Positions 7,083 through 16,661 of a stretch of DNA of 64,000 bases are shown here, piece after piece (the stretch's first letter is position 1; each line of letters begins with the position of its first letter). Made by a program: the position numbers and the translations under genes. The stretch covers positions 1 through 64,000 of the forward strand of contig CAJTTI010000013.1 of the NCBI GenBank assembly GCA_910579225.1. The letters are read 5' to 3'. Below the pieces are notes generated by a model. It ran no database searches. It was not told the origin of the DNA and worked only from the letters and a program-made list of their open reading frames with translations. The DNA is from an uncultured Lachnospiraceae bacterium (GTDB lineage Bacteria > Bacillota > Clostridia > Lachnospirales > Lachnospiraceae).

Positions 7083-9017
7083 ATGTCCGTATCAGAATAT
7101 ACAAAAGCACGCAAAAAAGCCCAGAAAGTATACCGCAGTCATCTGCTAAAAGGAACCTATCCTTATCTGCAAGCTCTTGACGACCTTGTCTCCTTTGCAG
7201 AAATCACCTCAGAAGTAGAACTGGGACTGGTCGAGATTCCCCTGGAAACTGTGATTGGTACGAAAACTGCCGGGAGAAAACAGGCATTTGCCAGCAATTT
7301 TATGCCGCTCCTGGAAGAAAACTCAGAGTTTGCCCGCAAATGGATGGCTCTTTACCATGCACATATGGAAGAAGGCATCCGTGACCCGATCACTGCGGTG
7401 GAATTTATGAATCGTTTCTATGTGGTAGAAGGCAATAAACGTGTCAGCGTGCTGAAATATGTGGATGCCGTCAGCATTCAGGCTCATGTTACAAGGCTGG
7501 TTCCAAAGAGAACAGATTCCAAAGAAAACCGGATCTATTTTGAATTCCTGGATTTCTATAGAAATACATCAATCAATTATCTGGATTTCAGCCAGGAGGG
7601 ACAGTATGCAAAACTTCTTGAACTTCTGGGAAAAACAGCCGATGATTCGTGGACTGATGATGAAAAGATGGATTTCCACTCTTCCTATATCCATTTTCTG
7701 GATGTATATGAAGAAAAAGGGGGAAAAGACCTTCCGCTCCGGCCCGGAGACGCATTCCTGACCTATCTGGAAATCTACGGATATAAAAATCTGTTAAAGA
7801 AATCATATAAGGAGCTCCGCCAGGAGATCCCGGCCATCTGGAAAGATTTTCAGATCTATCCTTCCAGACGAAGCGTGGAACTTGTCATGGGTCCGGAGAA
7901 AGAGTCCGAAGAAAAAACACTGAAGACCCGGCTCCTTCCCCGCACTGCTTCCCCGCTTCAGATCGCATTTATCCATGACCGTACTCCGGAGGAATCCAGC
8001 TGGACTTATGGGCATGAACTTGGCAGGCATCATCTGGAGGAAGCACTCCATGCAAAAGTGGCTACTTCCTACTATGTGGCCAGCGATGATCCGGAAGAAG
8101 GAACAGAGACTATACGGAAAGCCATTGACGCGGGAAATACCGTCATCTTCACCACCAGCCCCAAGCTCTTAAATGCCAGTGTGCGGGCTGCATTAAAATA
8201 TCCCTCCATACGGATCCTGAACTGTTCTCTGAATTCCAGTTTTGGACATCTTCGTACTTATTACGGCAGAATGTATGAAGCAAAGTATCTGACCGGAATC
8301 CTTGCTGGAATCCTAAGTCAGGAATCGGCCATTGGCTATGTGGCAGATTATCCGATCTACGGTTCCACAGCCAGCATCAACGCATTTGCCCTGGGCGTCA
8401 AAGCGGTAAATCCGGAGGCAGAGATTTATTTGGAATGGTCCTGTGTCAAAGACAACCGAATCGAGGAATATTTCGATGCACGCCATATTTCCTATGTATC
8501 TGGTCAGGATCTTCTGACTCCCATGCGTGGTTCCAGACAGTTCGGACTATACGATATCCGTAACGGCCAGATCACCAATGTGGCCATGCCGGTCTGTCAC
8601 TGGGGAAAATTCTATGAACGTATTGTCACCAGTATCATGAATGGAGTCTGGAAAAAAGGTCTGGAGCAGAATAAAGACAAATCCATCAATTATTTCTGGG
8701 GGCTTTCCTCCGGAATGATCGACGTGATCTGCTCCAAGCATGTCCCTTCCGCAACCTTATATCTTCTGGAACGAATTAAACAGGATATCAGTTCCGGTCA
8801 GTTTCATCCGTTTTCCTGTGAGATCCGCTCCCAGGACGGGACACTCAGAAACGCCGATCATATGATCATGCCTCCTGAACAGATCGGGTCCATGGACTGG
8901 CTTCTTGATAACATCCATGGTGCATTTCCAGCAGTCTCCTTCATGACAGAAGAAGCCAGACGTATCGTAAAACTTCAGGGTGTCGGAAAATATCAGGAGT
9001 CAGGCGATATGATATGA
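7083..9017 (+). CDS. Cytosolic BMP-family binding protein with ParB-like N-terminal domain
   Basis: The protein has 644 residues and no signal peptide or lipobox. The N-terminal third contains FYVVEGNKRVSVLKY (about 112-126), which resembles the ParB/sulfiredoxin nucleotide-binding motif. From about residue 290 it reads like a BMP/PnrA-type periplasmic binding protein (LQIAFIHDR, then GYVADYPIYGSTASINAFALG) that in other proteins binds purine nucleosides or similar ligands. A binding-protein fold inside the cell suggests a sensor or ligand buffer rather than transport; this is inference. The start at 7083 is nine bases after AAAGGA; ATGs at 7065 and 7077 are less well placed. It overlaps the next gene by ATGA, so the two are probably co-translated. 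Confidence 0.75.
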   Translation: MSVSEYTKARKKAQKVYRSHLLKGTYPYLQALDDLVSFAEITSEVELGLVEIPLETVIGTKTAGRKQAFASNFMPLLEENSEFARKWMALYHAHMEEGIRDPITAVEFMNRFYVVEGNKRVSVLKYVDAVSIQAHVTRLVPKRTDSKENRIYFEFLDFYRNTSINYLDFSQEGQYAKLLELLGKTADDSWTDDEKMDFHSSYIHFLDVYEEKGGKDLPLRPGDAFLTYLEIYGYKNLLKKSYKELRQEIPAIWKDFQIYPSRRSVELVMGPEKESEEKTLKTRLLPRTASPLQIAFIHDRTPEESSWTYGHELGRHHLEEALHAKVATSYYVASDDPEEGTETIRKAIDAGNTVIFTTSPKLLNASVRAALKYPSIRILNCSLNSSFGHLRTYYGRMYEAKYLTGILAGILSQESAIGYVADYPIYGSTASINAFALGVKAVNPEAEIYLEWSCVKDNRIEEYFDARHISYVSGQDLLTPMRGSRQFGLYDIRNGQITNVAMPVCHWGKFYERIVTSIMNGVWKKGLEQNKDKSINYFWGLSSGMIDVICSKHVPSATLYLLERIKQDISSGQFHPFSCEIRSQDGTLRNADHMIMPPEQIGSMDWLLDNIHGAFPAVSFMTEEARRIVKLQGVGKYQESGDMI

Positions 9018-9604
9018 AGATATTAGTTCTTGCAGACCAGGAGTCTTTGTACCTATGGGACTATTTTGACAAAAGCAAATTGCAGGGGATCGATCTGATC
9101 CTCTCCTGCGGAGATTTGCACCCCCATTACCTGTCTTTCCTGGCCACCTTTTTTCAGGGACCAGTACTGTATGTACGGGGAAATCATGACGACTGTTATG
9201 AAAATACACCTCCGGACGGCTGTACCTGCATTGACGGAAAGTTGTATGAGTATGAAGGTATACGTATCCTTGGATTAGGCGGATCCATGCGTTATAAAAA
9301 AGGCCTGAATCAGTATACTCAGCGGGAGATGAATCTGCGGATTGGAAAACTTTTTCCCCAGATCTGGTGGAAAAAAGGCTTTGACATCCTACTGACCCAT
9401 TCTCCCGCCTGGCAGCTAAACGACGGAAAAGATCTTCCACACACCGGCTTTAAAGGTTTTCGCTACCTGCTGGACAACTACGCCCCCCGTTATTTTATCC
9501 ACGGCCACGTTCATCTGTCCTATGGTCCTGGAGCCAAAAGGACCTGCATCTATGGGGATACCACTGTTATCAATGCCTTTGAGCGTTACATTATTGAATT
9601 GTAA
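9014..9604 (+). CDS. Calcineurin-like metallophosphoesterase
   Basis: This 196-residue protein carries the metallophosphoesterase signature blocks in order: CGDLHPH, GNHDD, LTHSPAW and HGHVH, which together bind two metal ions. The first block is changed, reading ADQES where family members usually have D-x-H, so one metal ligand of site 1 may be missing. It starts inside the stop of the BMP-like gene (ATGA), which implies one transcript and possibly one pathway, perhaps nucleotide or nucleoside linked. Its 3' end overlaps the convergent carboxypeptidase by 14 bases. The substrate is unknown. Confidence 0.8.
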   Translation: MKILVLADQESLYLWDYFDKSKLQGIDLILSCGDLHPHYLSFLATFFQGPVLYVRGNHDDCYENTPPDGCTCIDGKLYEYEGIRILGLGGSMRYKKGLNQYTQREMNLRIGKLFPQIWWKKGFDILLTHSPAWQLNDGKDLPHTGFKGFRYLLDNYAPRYFIHGHVHLSYGPGAKRTCIYGDTTVINAFERYIIEL

Positions 9605-10757
9605 CCGGCATCCACCTGCTAAACACCTGGCCCAGGCACCATTCATAATCAATCATTGGAGAACTGTCCTCTATACAGACCGGAAACAGATCGAATATCT
9701 CCCCATTCAGATAATAGATGACAGTTCCCACCATCTCCCCTTCCACCACCGGAGCCGGAAGCTGGTCCGGTACAAGTATATCCATCTGAAAGGTATCTCC
9801 TTCTTTCATGAGAATTTCCCTGCTCTCCACGTCCGCCTTCATCCGGACAGATGCTGTCTGTCCATTCTCAATCAGCAAAGGAGCCAGCGTAATGGTATCT
9901 TCTCCTATGGTCTCCCGATGGAACTGCTCGATTCCGTAATTCATCAGTTTCTGCGTATCTGACCATTTCCATGTTTTGTGATTCGGCCACCCGCACGCAA
10001 GCACCACTGCAATCAGCCTTTTTCCGCTCCGTTCCAGCGCCCCCACATAACAGTACCCTGCCCCATTGGTGAAGCCGGTCTTACCGGTCAGAGCGCCTTC
10101 CATCATATTTAAAAATGCATTCTTATTGTTTACTGTAAAATTTCTGGTTCCATCCAGATTTGTAAAGGACCAGGAAGGCTCTCTTGTAATCGTAAGAAAT
10201 TCATCGTTTTGCATGCAACAGCGCATGATTCTTGCCAGATCCTCAGCTGTCGTGGAATGCACCCCCTGTTCATCACTGGCATCCAGTCCGTTGGGAGTAA
10301 TAAAATATGTATGATAACATCCCAGATCCCGCGCCTTTTGATTCATCATGGAAGCAAAGCCTTCCACGCTGCCTCCCACATGTTCTGCAATCGCCACTGC
10401 AGAATCATTGTGAGATTCCAGCATCAGAGAATAACAGAGGTCCCGAAGCCGGTACCGCTCACCTTCCCGGATATTCAATTGCACATCCGGCATGGAAGCC
10501 GCATAGGAAGACACTGTCACTTCACCATCCAGATCCGCATTTTGAAGCGTTACCAGAAGTGTCATGATCTTCGTAGTACTCGCCATCGGAAGCTGTTCTC
10601 CGCCATTTTTTTCAAAAAGAATACGCCCGGTATCAGCATCCATAAGCACTGCCGACTGGGCGTACAGATTCTCCGGTTCGCCTTCTGCCTGAACTACCGT
10701 CCCAAGAAGCAGTACGGCCAGAATGACCGCCGGATAATTCTTCAAATATTTTTTCAT
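9591..10757 (-). CDS. D-alanyl-D-alanine carboxypeptidase (PBP5-like)
   Basis: The 388-residue precursor has a signal peptide (about 1-25) and an S11 peptidase domain with the active-site triad of motifs S60-TTK, S115-H-N and K226-TG. It would trim the terminal D-Ala of peptidoglycan pentapeptides outside the membrane. A beta-rich C-terminal domain follows, as in PBP5. I chose ATG 10757, which has AGGTGG only three bases upstream; a TTG at 10787 in frame is the alternative. A second, diverged paralogue lies at 13116-14369, and scpB-scpA lie between them, recalling the scpA-scpB-dacB order of Bacillus. Confidence 0.9.
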   Translation of the reverse strand: MKKYLKNYPAVILAVLLLGTVVQAEGEPENLYAQSAVLMDADTGRILFEKNGGEQLPMASTTKIMTLLVTLQNADLDGEVTVSSYAASMPDVQLNIREGERYRLRDLCYSLMLESHNDSAVAIAEHVGGSVEGFASMMNQKARDLGCYHTYFITPNGLDASDEQGVHSTTAEDLARIMRCCMQNDEFLTITREPSWSFTNLDGTRNFTVNNKNAFLNMMEGALTGKTGFTNGAGYCYVGALERSGKRLIAVVLACGWPNHKTWKWSDTQKLMNYGIEQFHRETIGEDTITLAPLLIENGQTASVRMKADVESREILMKEGDTFQMDILVPDQLPAPVVEGEMVGTVIYYLNGEIFDLFPVCIEDSSPMIDYEWCLGQVFSRWMPVTIQ

Positions 10758-10843
10758 AGACCACCTGCATATTCTTCTTTTGTTCAATGTATGCAGGAAT
10801 TTCCGTTCTCATACCTCATAGAACCAGCATATGACAAAGTCCT

Positions 10844-11413
10844 TCATAGATTCAGCTTCAGCTGTATCTCTTCTTCCGCCTGACTCTTCATCTCCTCTAC
10901 AAGTTCCGGCTGAATCGAAGGCAGATCTTCCGCGCTACGCACTCCAAAATTCCTCAGAAATTCATCTGTTGTGCCGAACAGGATCGGACGCCCGGGGGCA
11001 TCCAGTCTGCCTGCCTCTCCCACCAGACCGTACTCTACCAGACGGTTCAATGCATGATCGGAATTCACACCACGGATCTTTTCCACTTCCTGTCTGGTCA
11101 CTGGCTGCTTATATGCTATGATCGACAGCACCTCCAGTTGTACATCCGTAAGCACATATCTCTTCGGCTGTTTCGCCACCCTAATCAAAAGCTCATAATA
11201 TTCTCGTCTTGTGGCAAGCTGAAAGGAATTCTCCAGTTCTATAATCTCCATACCGCCTTCCCGGCTGTTATAGCGGTCCATCATCTGATGGACAATTTTA
11301 CGGGTGGTATCCACATCATGTCCGATGGCAACTGACAGCTTTTCCACTTCCACCGCATCTCCCATGGCAAAAAGCACTGCTTCTATAGCCGCTTCTATCT
11401 TCTCCAATTCCAA
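10844..11413 (-). CDS. scpB: Segregation and condensation protein B
   Basis: This 189-residue protein has the two winged-helix domains of ScpB (first about 1-85, second about 90-165 with QPVTRQEVEKIRG). With ScpA and SMC it forms the condensin that organises newly replicated DNA. The start codon is TTG at 11413, supported by GAGGAG six bases upstream and the lack of a nearby ATG. It follows scpA by 54 bases in the same direction. Confidence 0.93.
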   Translation of the reverse strand: MELEKIEAAIEAVLFAMGDAVEVEKLSVAIGHDVDTTRKIVHQMMDRYNSREGGMEIIELENSFQLATRREYYELLIRVAKQPKRYVLTDVQLEVLSIIAYKQPVTRQEVEKIRGVNSDHALNRLVEYGLVGEAGRLDAPGRPILFGTTDEFLRNFGVRSAEDLPSIQPELVEEMKSQAEEEIQLKLNL

Positions 11414-11467
11414 AACTGTCTCCTCATTTCCTGTAAATCATTTTACAGCGCTGATAAAAGCACATCT

Positions 11468-12211
11468 TCAACTCTGCGCCACAATCATCATATCATCAAA
11501 GGGATGTTCCTGAATCACCGATAACTCTCCGGTCTTCATCAGTTCCAGGATTGCCAAAAATGTAACAATCATCTGTACCCGGCTCTTCTGTCCTTCCATC
11601 AGTGCCGAAAAAAGAAACTGTTGATTCTTTTCCGCGTACTCCCGCACAGAGACCATCTTCTCTTCTAAGCTCACTTCTTCCTGTTCGATTCTCCCAAATT
11701 TGCTTCGGATAGGATCAATCTTCTCTGTCTGCCGGCGCATGATGGACTGAAAGATCTGGTTGAGCTGTTTCAGCGTCAGATCTCCCACTAATTCCTCCAG
11801 ATTCACAGGAGTCTCAAAAGCAGACACCTCCTTTGGAATTGTCGGCGGTTTATACAGGGATTTTCCGGACATGGAAAGCCTTTCTCTCAGTTCATAGGAC
11901 ATATATTTGTACATTTTATACTCCAAAAGCTTCTGTACCAGTTCCTCTCTGGGATCAATCTCCTCGCCCTCTTCATCTACTTCTGCAGGCAGAAGCATCT
12001 TTGCCTTAATCTCCAGAAGTGTAGCCGCCATAACCAGAAATTCGCTCATAATATTCAAATCCCGGGTTTTCATGGAATGCAGATATTCCATATACTGTGC
12101 TGTAATCTCCACTATCGGAATATCGAAAATATTGAATTTGTTAATATCAATTAAATGAAGCAGAAGGTCCAGAGGACCTTCAAAGCTTTCAATCTTTACA
12201 GATAACGCCAT
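11468..12211 (-). CDS. scpA: Segregation and condensation protein A (kleisin)
   Basis: The 247-residue protein begins with the kleisin helix region (KIESFEGPLDLLLHLI) that binds the SMC neck. It has the acidic, variable middle (about 85-95) and a C-terminal winged helix that binds the SMC head. It bridges SMC heads together with ScpB. It starts three bases after the stop of the phosphoesterase gene upstream, and its own ribosome site is weak (AAAGGAAC 13 bases away), so translational coupling is likely. Confidence 0.95.
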   Translation of the reverse strand: MALSVKIESFEGPLDLLLHLIDINKFNIFDIPIVEITAQYMEYLHSMKTRDLNIMSEFLVMAATLLEIKAKMLLPAEVDEEGEEIDPREELVQKLLEYKMYKYMSYELRERLSMSGKSLYKPPTIPKEVSAFETPVNLEELVGDLTLKQLNQIFQSIMRRQTEKIDPIRSKFGRIEQEEVSLEEKMVSVREYAEKNQQFLFSALMEGQKSRVQMIVTFLAILELMKTGELSVIQEHPFDDMMIVAQS

Positions 12212-12214
12212 TCT

Positions 12215-13024
12215 TCAACCAGTTCCTTTAACCAAAATGCCAATCAGCTGGGGCGGATTGCAGATCCTTATGGGAATCGTATGTTCTCCAAGCCCCGGGC
12301 TGACCGCCATATATTTGCCGTCCATCTCGTACAGTCCCCTGTCGTACCGGGGAAAAAGTTTTGCCTGTGGAGTGATGATCCCCCCAATCCCTGGTATCCG
12401 TATAATCCCGCCATGAAGATGCCCTGCCAGAGTCAGATCAGCCCCCCATTTGATATAATGCTTAAAATAGACCGGATTGTGCGCCATCAGAATGTGAAAT
12501 ACACCTTCCTCTGGAACACCCAGTTTCCTGCAAAGGTCTTTTCCGTCATAAGGACGGACAAACACTTTCTGATAATACGCAAGCGGCATCTCATAACCAT
12601 GAATATGAATCTCCATGGAACCGTACCGGATCCTGCAGGCTTCATTTACCGGAACCTGAACCCCCAGCTCTTTCAGGCGTTTTACATACCGCCCATACTG
12701 GGTACCATACTTTTCCGGCCTCTGTCTCATCCTGGACTCATGATTCCCATTGGCCGCCACCACCATGAGTTTTCTCTCAGCCAGACCTTCAAACAGCATC
12801 CAGGCGTGTTCCATGCCGGCCCCACGCTCCCGCCCCAGTATCATATCTCCTGCACAGAGAATCAAATCTGCAGAAAACGCATCAATCTCACGCAGAAGGT
12901 GCTGCTGCCTGCTGCCCCACAGCCGGTCATGCAGATCTGCCAGCATCAGAATCCGCCAAGGGCGTTCTTCCTTTTTTAACTTTTCTGTCCGAATCTCATA
13001 GACACAGGTATTCAGATCTGACAT
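12215..13024 (-). CDS. Calcineurin-like metallophosphoesterase (YkuE-type)
   Basis: This 269-residue protein shows the full set of metallophosphoesterase metal-binding blocks: LADLHD, CAGDMI, GNHES, LMAHNP and AGHLHGG. There is no clear signal peptide, although related YkuE-like enzymes are often membrane associated. The C-terminal GIGGIITPQAKLFPRYDRGLY is typical of the YkuE branch, in which cell-wall-linked and lipid phosphoester substrates have been discussed. It is the first gene of a tight cluster with scpA and scpB. The ATG at 13024 has AAGGAAAG five bases upstream. Confidence 0.85.
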   Translation of the reverse strand: MSDLNTCVYEIRTEKLKKEERPWRILMLADLHDRLWGSRQQHLLREIDAFSADLILCAGDMILGRERGAGMEHAWMLFEGLAERKLMVVAANGNHESRMRQRPEKYGTQYGRYVKRLKELGVQVPVNEACRIRYGSMEIHIHGYEMPLAYYQKVFVRPYDGKDLCRKLGVPEEGVFHILMAHNPVYFKHYIKWGADLTLAGHLHGGIIRIPGIGGIITPQAKLFPRYDRGLYEMDGKYMAVSPGLGEHTIPIRICNPPQLIGILVKGTG

Positions 13025-13115
13025 TGTACTTTCCTTCTATAATAATCTACGGTCAACTGTCCCATTCATGGGCTCCGCCTATCATAACACAGACCTGTGC
13101 TCTTCTGCAATTCTT

Positions 13116-14369
13116 TTACAGCAAAAATATTTGAAATGTTTTCTGAATATAATCTCCGTAACCAGCCTTTCCCACATCCGCTGCCGCCACAATCCTGGAA
13201 GAGCCAACGGCTTTGCCGTTCAGCACATAGGTGATCTGCCCAATGGCGTCTCCTTTCTGTACAGGAGCATTTACAGACTCTGGAATTTCCAGTGAACGTT
13301 TCATATCTGACATATTGCTCCCATCCGTCGACACATAAGAAAAATCCGACACATATTCCAGCGCCACATGATCTTCCACACCACCCACAACAGGCAGATC
13401 CGGAAGCGCCACCCGGTTTTCATCTTTGTAGAGACTGCAGCAGGCAAATCCGCTGTTCAAAAGCGTAATTGCATCCTGAAATCTGCTTTTGCTGTCTGCT
13501 CCCCCCATAATAACCGCGATCAGCTCAATATCCTCTTTCTTGGCACTGGCAGATACACAGAACCCGGCCACACTTGTATAACCTGTCTTCAGTCCCGTAG
13601 CATATTCGTACTGCCGAATCAACTTATTCGTGTTCGTCAGGCCAAATTCAAAGCTGCCTCTTGCCGTCGTATGTACGATATTTTCCATCCAGATTGTACA
13701 GTATTGATGAATCTGGGGATGGTTCAGAAGCAGTTCCCTGGACATCAAAGCCACATCTCTGGCTGTAGTCAAATGCTCCTCCTCATCCAGTCCGCAGCAA
13801 TTGACAAAATGCGTATTCGTCATTCCAAGCTCTGCTGCTCTCTGGTTCATCTGTTTTACAAAATCTCCTTCGCTGCCGCTGATGTGTTCCGCCATGGCCA
13901 CACACGCGTCATTTGCACTGGCCACTGCGATGCATTTGATCATGGTCTCCACTGTCTGCTGTTCAAATGGCTCCAGATATACCTGAGAACCTCCCATGGA
14001 TGCGGCATGCTCCGATACAGTAACCGTATCAGAAAGCGCGATCTTCCCTTCTTCTATTGCTTCCAGAATCAAAAGCAGCGTCATAATCTTGGTCACGCTG
14101 GCTGGATGCAGCTTCTCATCTTCTGCCTTCCCCATTAATACGGTTCCGGTTGATACCTCCATCAGAAGCGCATGAGGAGCAGACACTTCTGCCGCCACCT
14201 GATGATCCACTGTATTCTGCATCGGCTCCTGCGAAATCTCTTCTGTTTCTTCTGCAGACTCCTCTTGAAGGCTTTCCTGATTTTCAGGTGGAACCGCTTC
14301 CCGGGCCGCCACTGTCAGAGGCCTTAACACAAATGTCAGAATCAATATCCATATACAAAGTTTTCTCAG
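13116..14369 (-). CDS. D-alanyl-D-alanine carboxypeptidase with unusual CTG start
   Basis: A second S11 carboxypeptidase of about 417 residues, with catalytic motifs SVTK (near 91), SAND and KTG. After the signal sequence comes a Glu/Gln-rich spacer (about 28-55) absent from the first paralogue. The start is chosen from the ribosome site: GAGGTG (14375-14380) is five bases before an in-frame CTG at 14367-14369, and starting there gives a complete signal peptide (MRKLCIWILILTFVLRPL). The first TTG (14345) lies far from the site and truncates that signal. ATT at 14370-14372 is also conceivable. Such paralogues can act in vegetative or spore-cortex trimming; the sequence does not decide. Confidence 0.85.
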   Translation of the reverse strand: MRKLCIWILILTFVLRPLTVAAREAVPPENQESLQEESAEETEEISQEPMQNTVDHQVAAEVSAPHALLMEVSTGTVLMGKAEDEKLHPASVTKIMTLLLILEAIEEGKIALSDTVTVSEHAASMGGSQVYLEPFEQQTVETMIKCIAVASANDACVAMAEHISGSEGDFVKQMNQRAAELGMTNTHFVNCCGLDEEEHLTTARDVALMSRELLLNHPQIHQYCTIWMENIVHTTARGSFEFGLTNTNKLIRQYEYATGLKTGYTSVAGFCVSASAKKEDIELIAVIMGGADSKSRFQDAITLLNSGFACCSLYKDENRVALPDLPVVGGVEDHVALEYVSDFSYVSTDGSNMSDMKRSLEIPESVNAPVQKGDAIGQITYVLNGKAVGSSRIVAAADVGKAGYGDYIQKTFQIFLL

Positions 14370-14444
14370 AATATCACCTCAGAATTCCTTTTTACATGTG
14401 TAGCGCCAAAACAGGAAAATATGCATGAAAATCAGAAAAACCTT

Positions 14445-16082
14445 CTATGGATTTTCCAGCCACTCGGAAGACAGAAACTCTGTGCGCTCTTTTATGTATA
14501 TTTCCAGGAAATCCACACATTCTTCAAAAGAATCCCCTGTATGGATGATAGAATTCCGTTCATAAATCTCATGGATATCCCAACGCAGAAAATTCATATG
14601 CGCAGAATCCTGCAGAAGCCCTTTCCACTCCTGCAGTTTTGTACCGGTCAGATCCTGCAATACCGGAAGACAGTGATTCTCATATTCCTCTCTCAGTACA
14701 GCCCGGAATGCATCGTAATCATACACTTCTCCATACCAGATATGTTCCCTGGCATAGAATTCTTCAGCGGAAAATCCGGTGTCATAATGTCCAAAAGCCA
14801 TATCGTAATCCCACATGGGACCAAAATAAAACTTTTCATCTCCCTGGTCTTTATAGAGGAACTGACTGGTCCACAGATCTGTATTCATGCAAATTTCATC
14901 CACCAGATATTTATGCACCAGAGATTCCAGATCCACCACTTCATATAATTCCGAACCGTCTTCCGGCACACAGTAATCCGGCCCATACATGGCATCTTCC
15001 ACATGCTGAAACTGTTCCTGTATGTATTCCACTTGTTCTCTGGAAGCAAAGGCAGGCTCTTTGATCACCAGTGTTCTTCCATGGTCTGTTCGGAATCCTG
15101 TTGTTTCATCAGTCTCGTATCTTCCGTCGTATTCCAGTTCCAGAAGATATCCGCCGGTAATATCTTTCGGATTCTCCGGAATCTCATATCCCTTTTCCAG
15201 AGTACCTCTTTCCGACTGAACCTGAAACGTACCATAGCTTTCCAGAATCTGTTTGTTCAACTGTTCCGTCTCTTTTTCCAAATCTGTAATATCCAGCCGG
15301 TTTTCGCCGATCATTACTCCTTCACACAGCACATAAACTCCCATATAAGTTCCGTTTACATAAAGATCCATGTACGCCCCGTCCGGTTCATACCGCTCTG
15401 TCGTCCGGTTAGCCAGCTCCATGGCCGCCTTATTACGCATCAGCGAAATATCACCATATTCTGCCAAAAGAACATAATCCTTCGAATTTCCAAGCCCGGC
15501 AAGCGATGCCCCATTCTGAAGACGAATACGAAAAGGACTTTTCGGCTGCATTCTTGTTGCATTTCCCCGAATCTTCACTTTTGTCAAAGCTCCGGCATAT
15601 TCAACTGTACCATCCGCTCCTATAAAGTATAATTCTCCCGTCTCCTGATGCAGCTTACTTTCCTGGAGAAATTCAAGGTTACCGGATTCCGTACTCAGAC
15701 ACGCAAATGGAATATGAGAACCAAACAGAACCTCTACCATCAGTTCCTTCCCCTGTTCTGTCCGGATGATTTGTTTCCCTTCCTGAAGAAACAACTGTTC
15801 TGCACCAAAAGACACTTCCGTCTCACGCAAGACAGATGGAAGAAACAGCCTCTCTGTACCGTCTTTCTCCCATCCGTCAATCCAAAATTCGTCTCCGCCC
15901 TGAAGCCTGATTTTCAGCGCGACTTCCGCCTCTCTGTCCGTCTCTCCTGCATACAGAACGCATTCTCCGATCACCGCAGAAGCTGTCTCTGTCTCAACCT
16001 CCTTGTGTCCGCACAACAGCAGGCATAAAGTCAGCGAGCCGATGACAATCATACTCCTTATCTTCACAATCCGACCATTCAT
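14445..16082 (-). CDS. CotH-kinase family lipoprotein
   Basis: The 545-residue precursor has a lipoprotein-type signal (SLTLCLLLCG). The CotH kinase-like fold is marked by KIRGNATRMQPKSPFRIRL (nucleotide-binding basic strand) and FGPMWDYDMAFG (metal-binding Asp). In Bacillus CotH phosphorylates spore coat proteins, but most family members in gut Clostridia are exported and uncharacterised. An N-terminal region of about 110 residues precedes the kinase domain and may be an adhesion or chitobiase-like beta domain. ATG 16082 has GGAGGAG six bases upstream. It is followed in the same direction by the D,D-carboxypeptidase. Confidence 0.85.
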   Translation of the reverse strand: MNGRIVKIRSMIVIGSLTLCLLLCGHKEVETETASAVIGECVLYAGETDREAEVALKIRLQGGDEFWIDGWEKDGTERLFLPSVLRETEVSFGAEQLFLQEGKQIIRTEQGKELMVEVLFGSHIPFACLSTESGNLEFLQESKLHQETGELYFIGADGTVEYAGALTKVKIRGNATRMQPKSPFRIRLQNGASLAGLGNSKDYVLLAEYGDISLMRNKAAMELANRTTERYEPDGAYMDLYVNGTYMGVYVLCEGVMIGENRLDITDLEKETEQLNKQILESYGTFQVQSERGTLEKGYEIPENPKDITGGYLLELEYDGRYETDETTGFRTDHGRTLVIKEPAFASREQVEYIQEQFQHVEDAMYGPDYCVPEDGSELYEVVDLESLVHKYLVDEICMNTDLWTSQFLYKDQGDEKFYFGPMWDYDMAFGHYDTGFSAEEFYAREHIWYGEVYDYDAFRAVLREEYENHCLPVLQDLTGTKLQEWKGLLQDSAHMNFLRWDIHEIYERNSIIHTGDSFEECVDFLEIYIKERTEFLSSEWLENP

Positions 16083-16112
16083 CGTACACTCCTCCACAAT
16101 CTGATTCTGAAT

Positions 16113-16598
16113 CTATAAAATCAGCAGACAGGAAATCAGGATTCCAAGTATACATCCAGCCCCTACCTGAAGAGGTGTATGACCTACAAATTCTTTCAGG
16201 CTTGCCTCCCAGAATTCATACATCTTGTCATTTTTTTTAAATGCCTCCACAAATCCTTCCGTACGGAAGAATTCGATCATCTCATTCAGTACCTTTCCCT
16301 GCCTGCCGGTCTCCATGCGCACTCCCATGGCATCGTGCATCACGATGATCGCCAGCATACAGGCAATGGCAAATTCAAAAGACTGCACTCCATATAGGAT
16401 ACCGGAAGCTGTCGCCATAGCACTGACCGTTGCAGAATGGCCGCTTGGCATTCCTCCGTCGCCTACCATGCGCTCCCACCGAAACTCACGGTTTACCAAC
16501 GCATAAATGAGCGTCTTCAGCACCTGCGCAAGCGCCCAGCCGCAAATCCCGCACATCAGTATCCTGTTATTCAGAAGTGCCCTGAAAAAATTTCCCAT
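16113..16598 (-). CDS. Divergent PAP2-family membrane protein
   Basis: This 161-residue membrane protein belongs to the divergent PAP2 (DUF212) family. GDGGMPSGHSATVSAMA holds the conserved phosphatase-like motif, with four to five hydrophobic segments around it, and HDAMGVRMETGRQ is the second conserved block. Family members resemble lipid phosphatases, but a substrate has not been firmly shown. It follows rpsU and its hairpin. Its Shine-Dalgarno (AGGAGAG) lies on the far side of that hairpin. Confidence 0.88.
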   Translation of the reverse strand: MGNFFRALLNNRILMCGICGWALAQVLKTLIYALVNREFRWERMVGDGGMPSGHSATVSAMATASGILYGVQSFEFAIACMLAIIVMHDAMGVRMETGRQGKVLNEMIEFFRTEGFVEAFKKNDKMYEFWEASLKEFVGHTPLQVGAGCILGILISCLLIL

Positions 16599-16622
16599 TC
16601 CTGCTCTGTCTCTCCTATAAGA

Positions 16623-16650
16623 AATGCCTTGACTTCACAGTCAAGGCATT
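16623..16650 (-). terminator. Hairpin terminator after rpsU
   Basis: A perfect 12-bp stem (AATGCCTTGACT/AGTCAAGGCATT) with a 4-base loop lies 11 bases after the rpsU stop. On the minus strand it is followed by TTCTTATAGG, a short T-rich tail, so some read-through into the PAP2-like gene is likely. Confidence 0.65.
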
Positions 16651-16661
16651 ACTGCACAATC

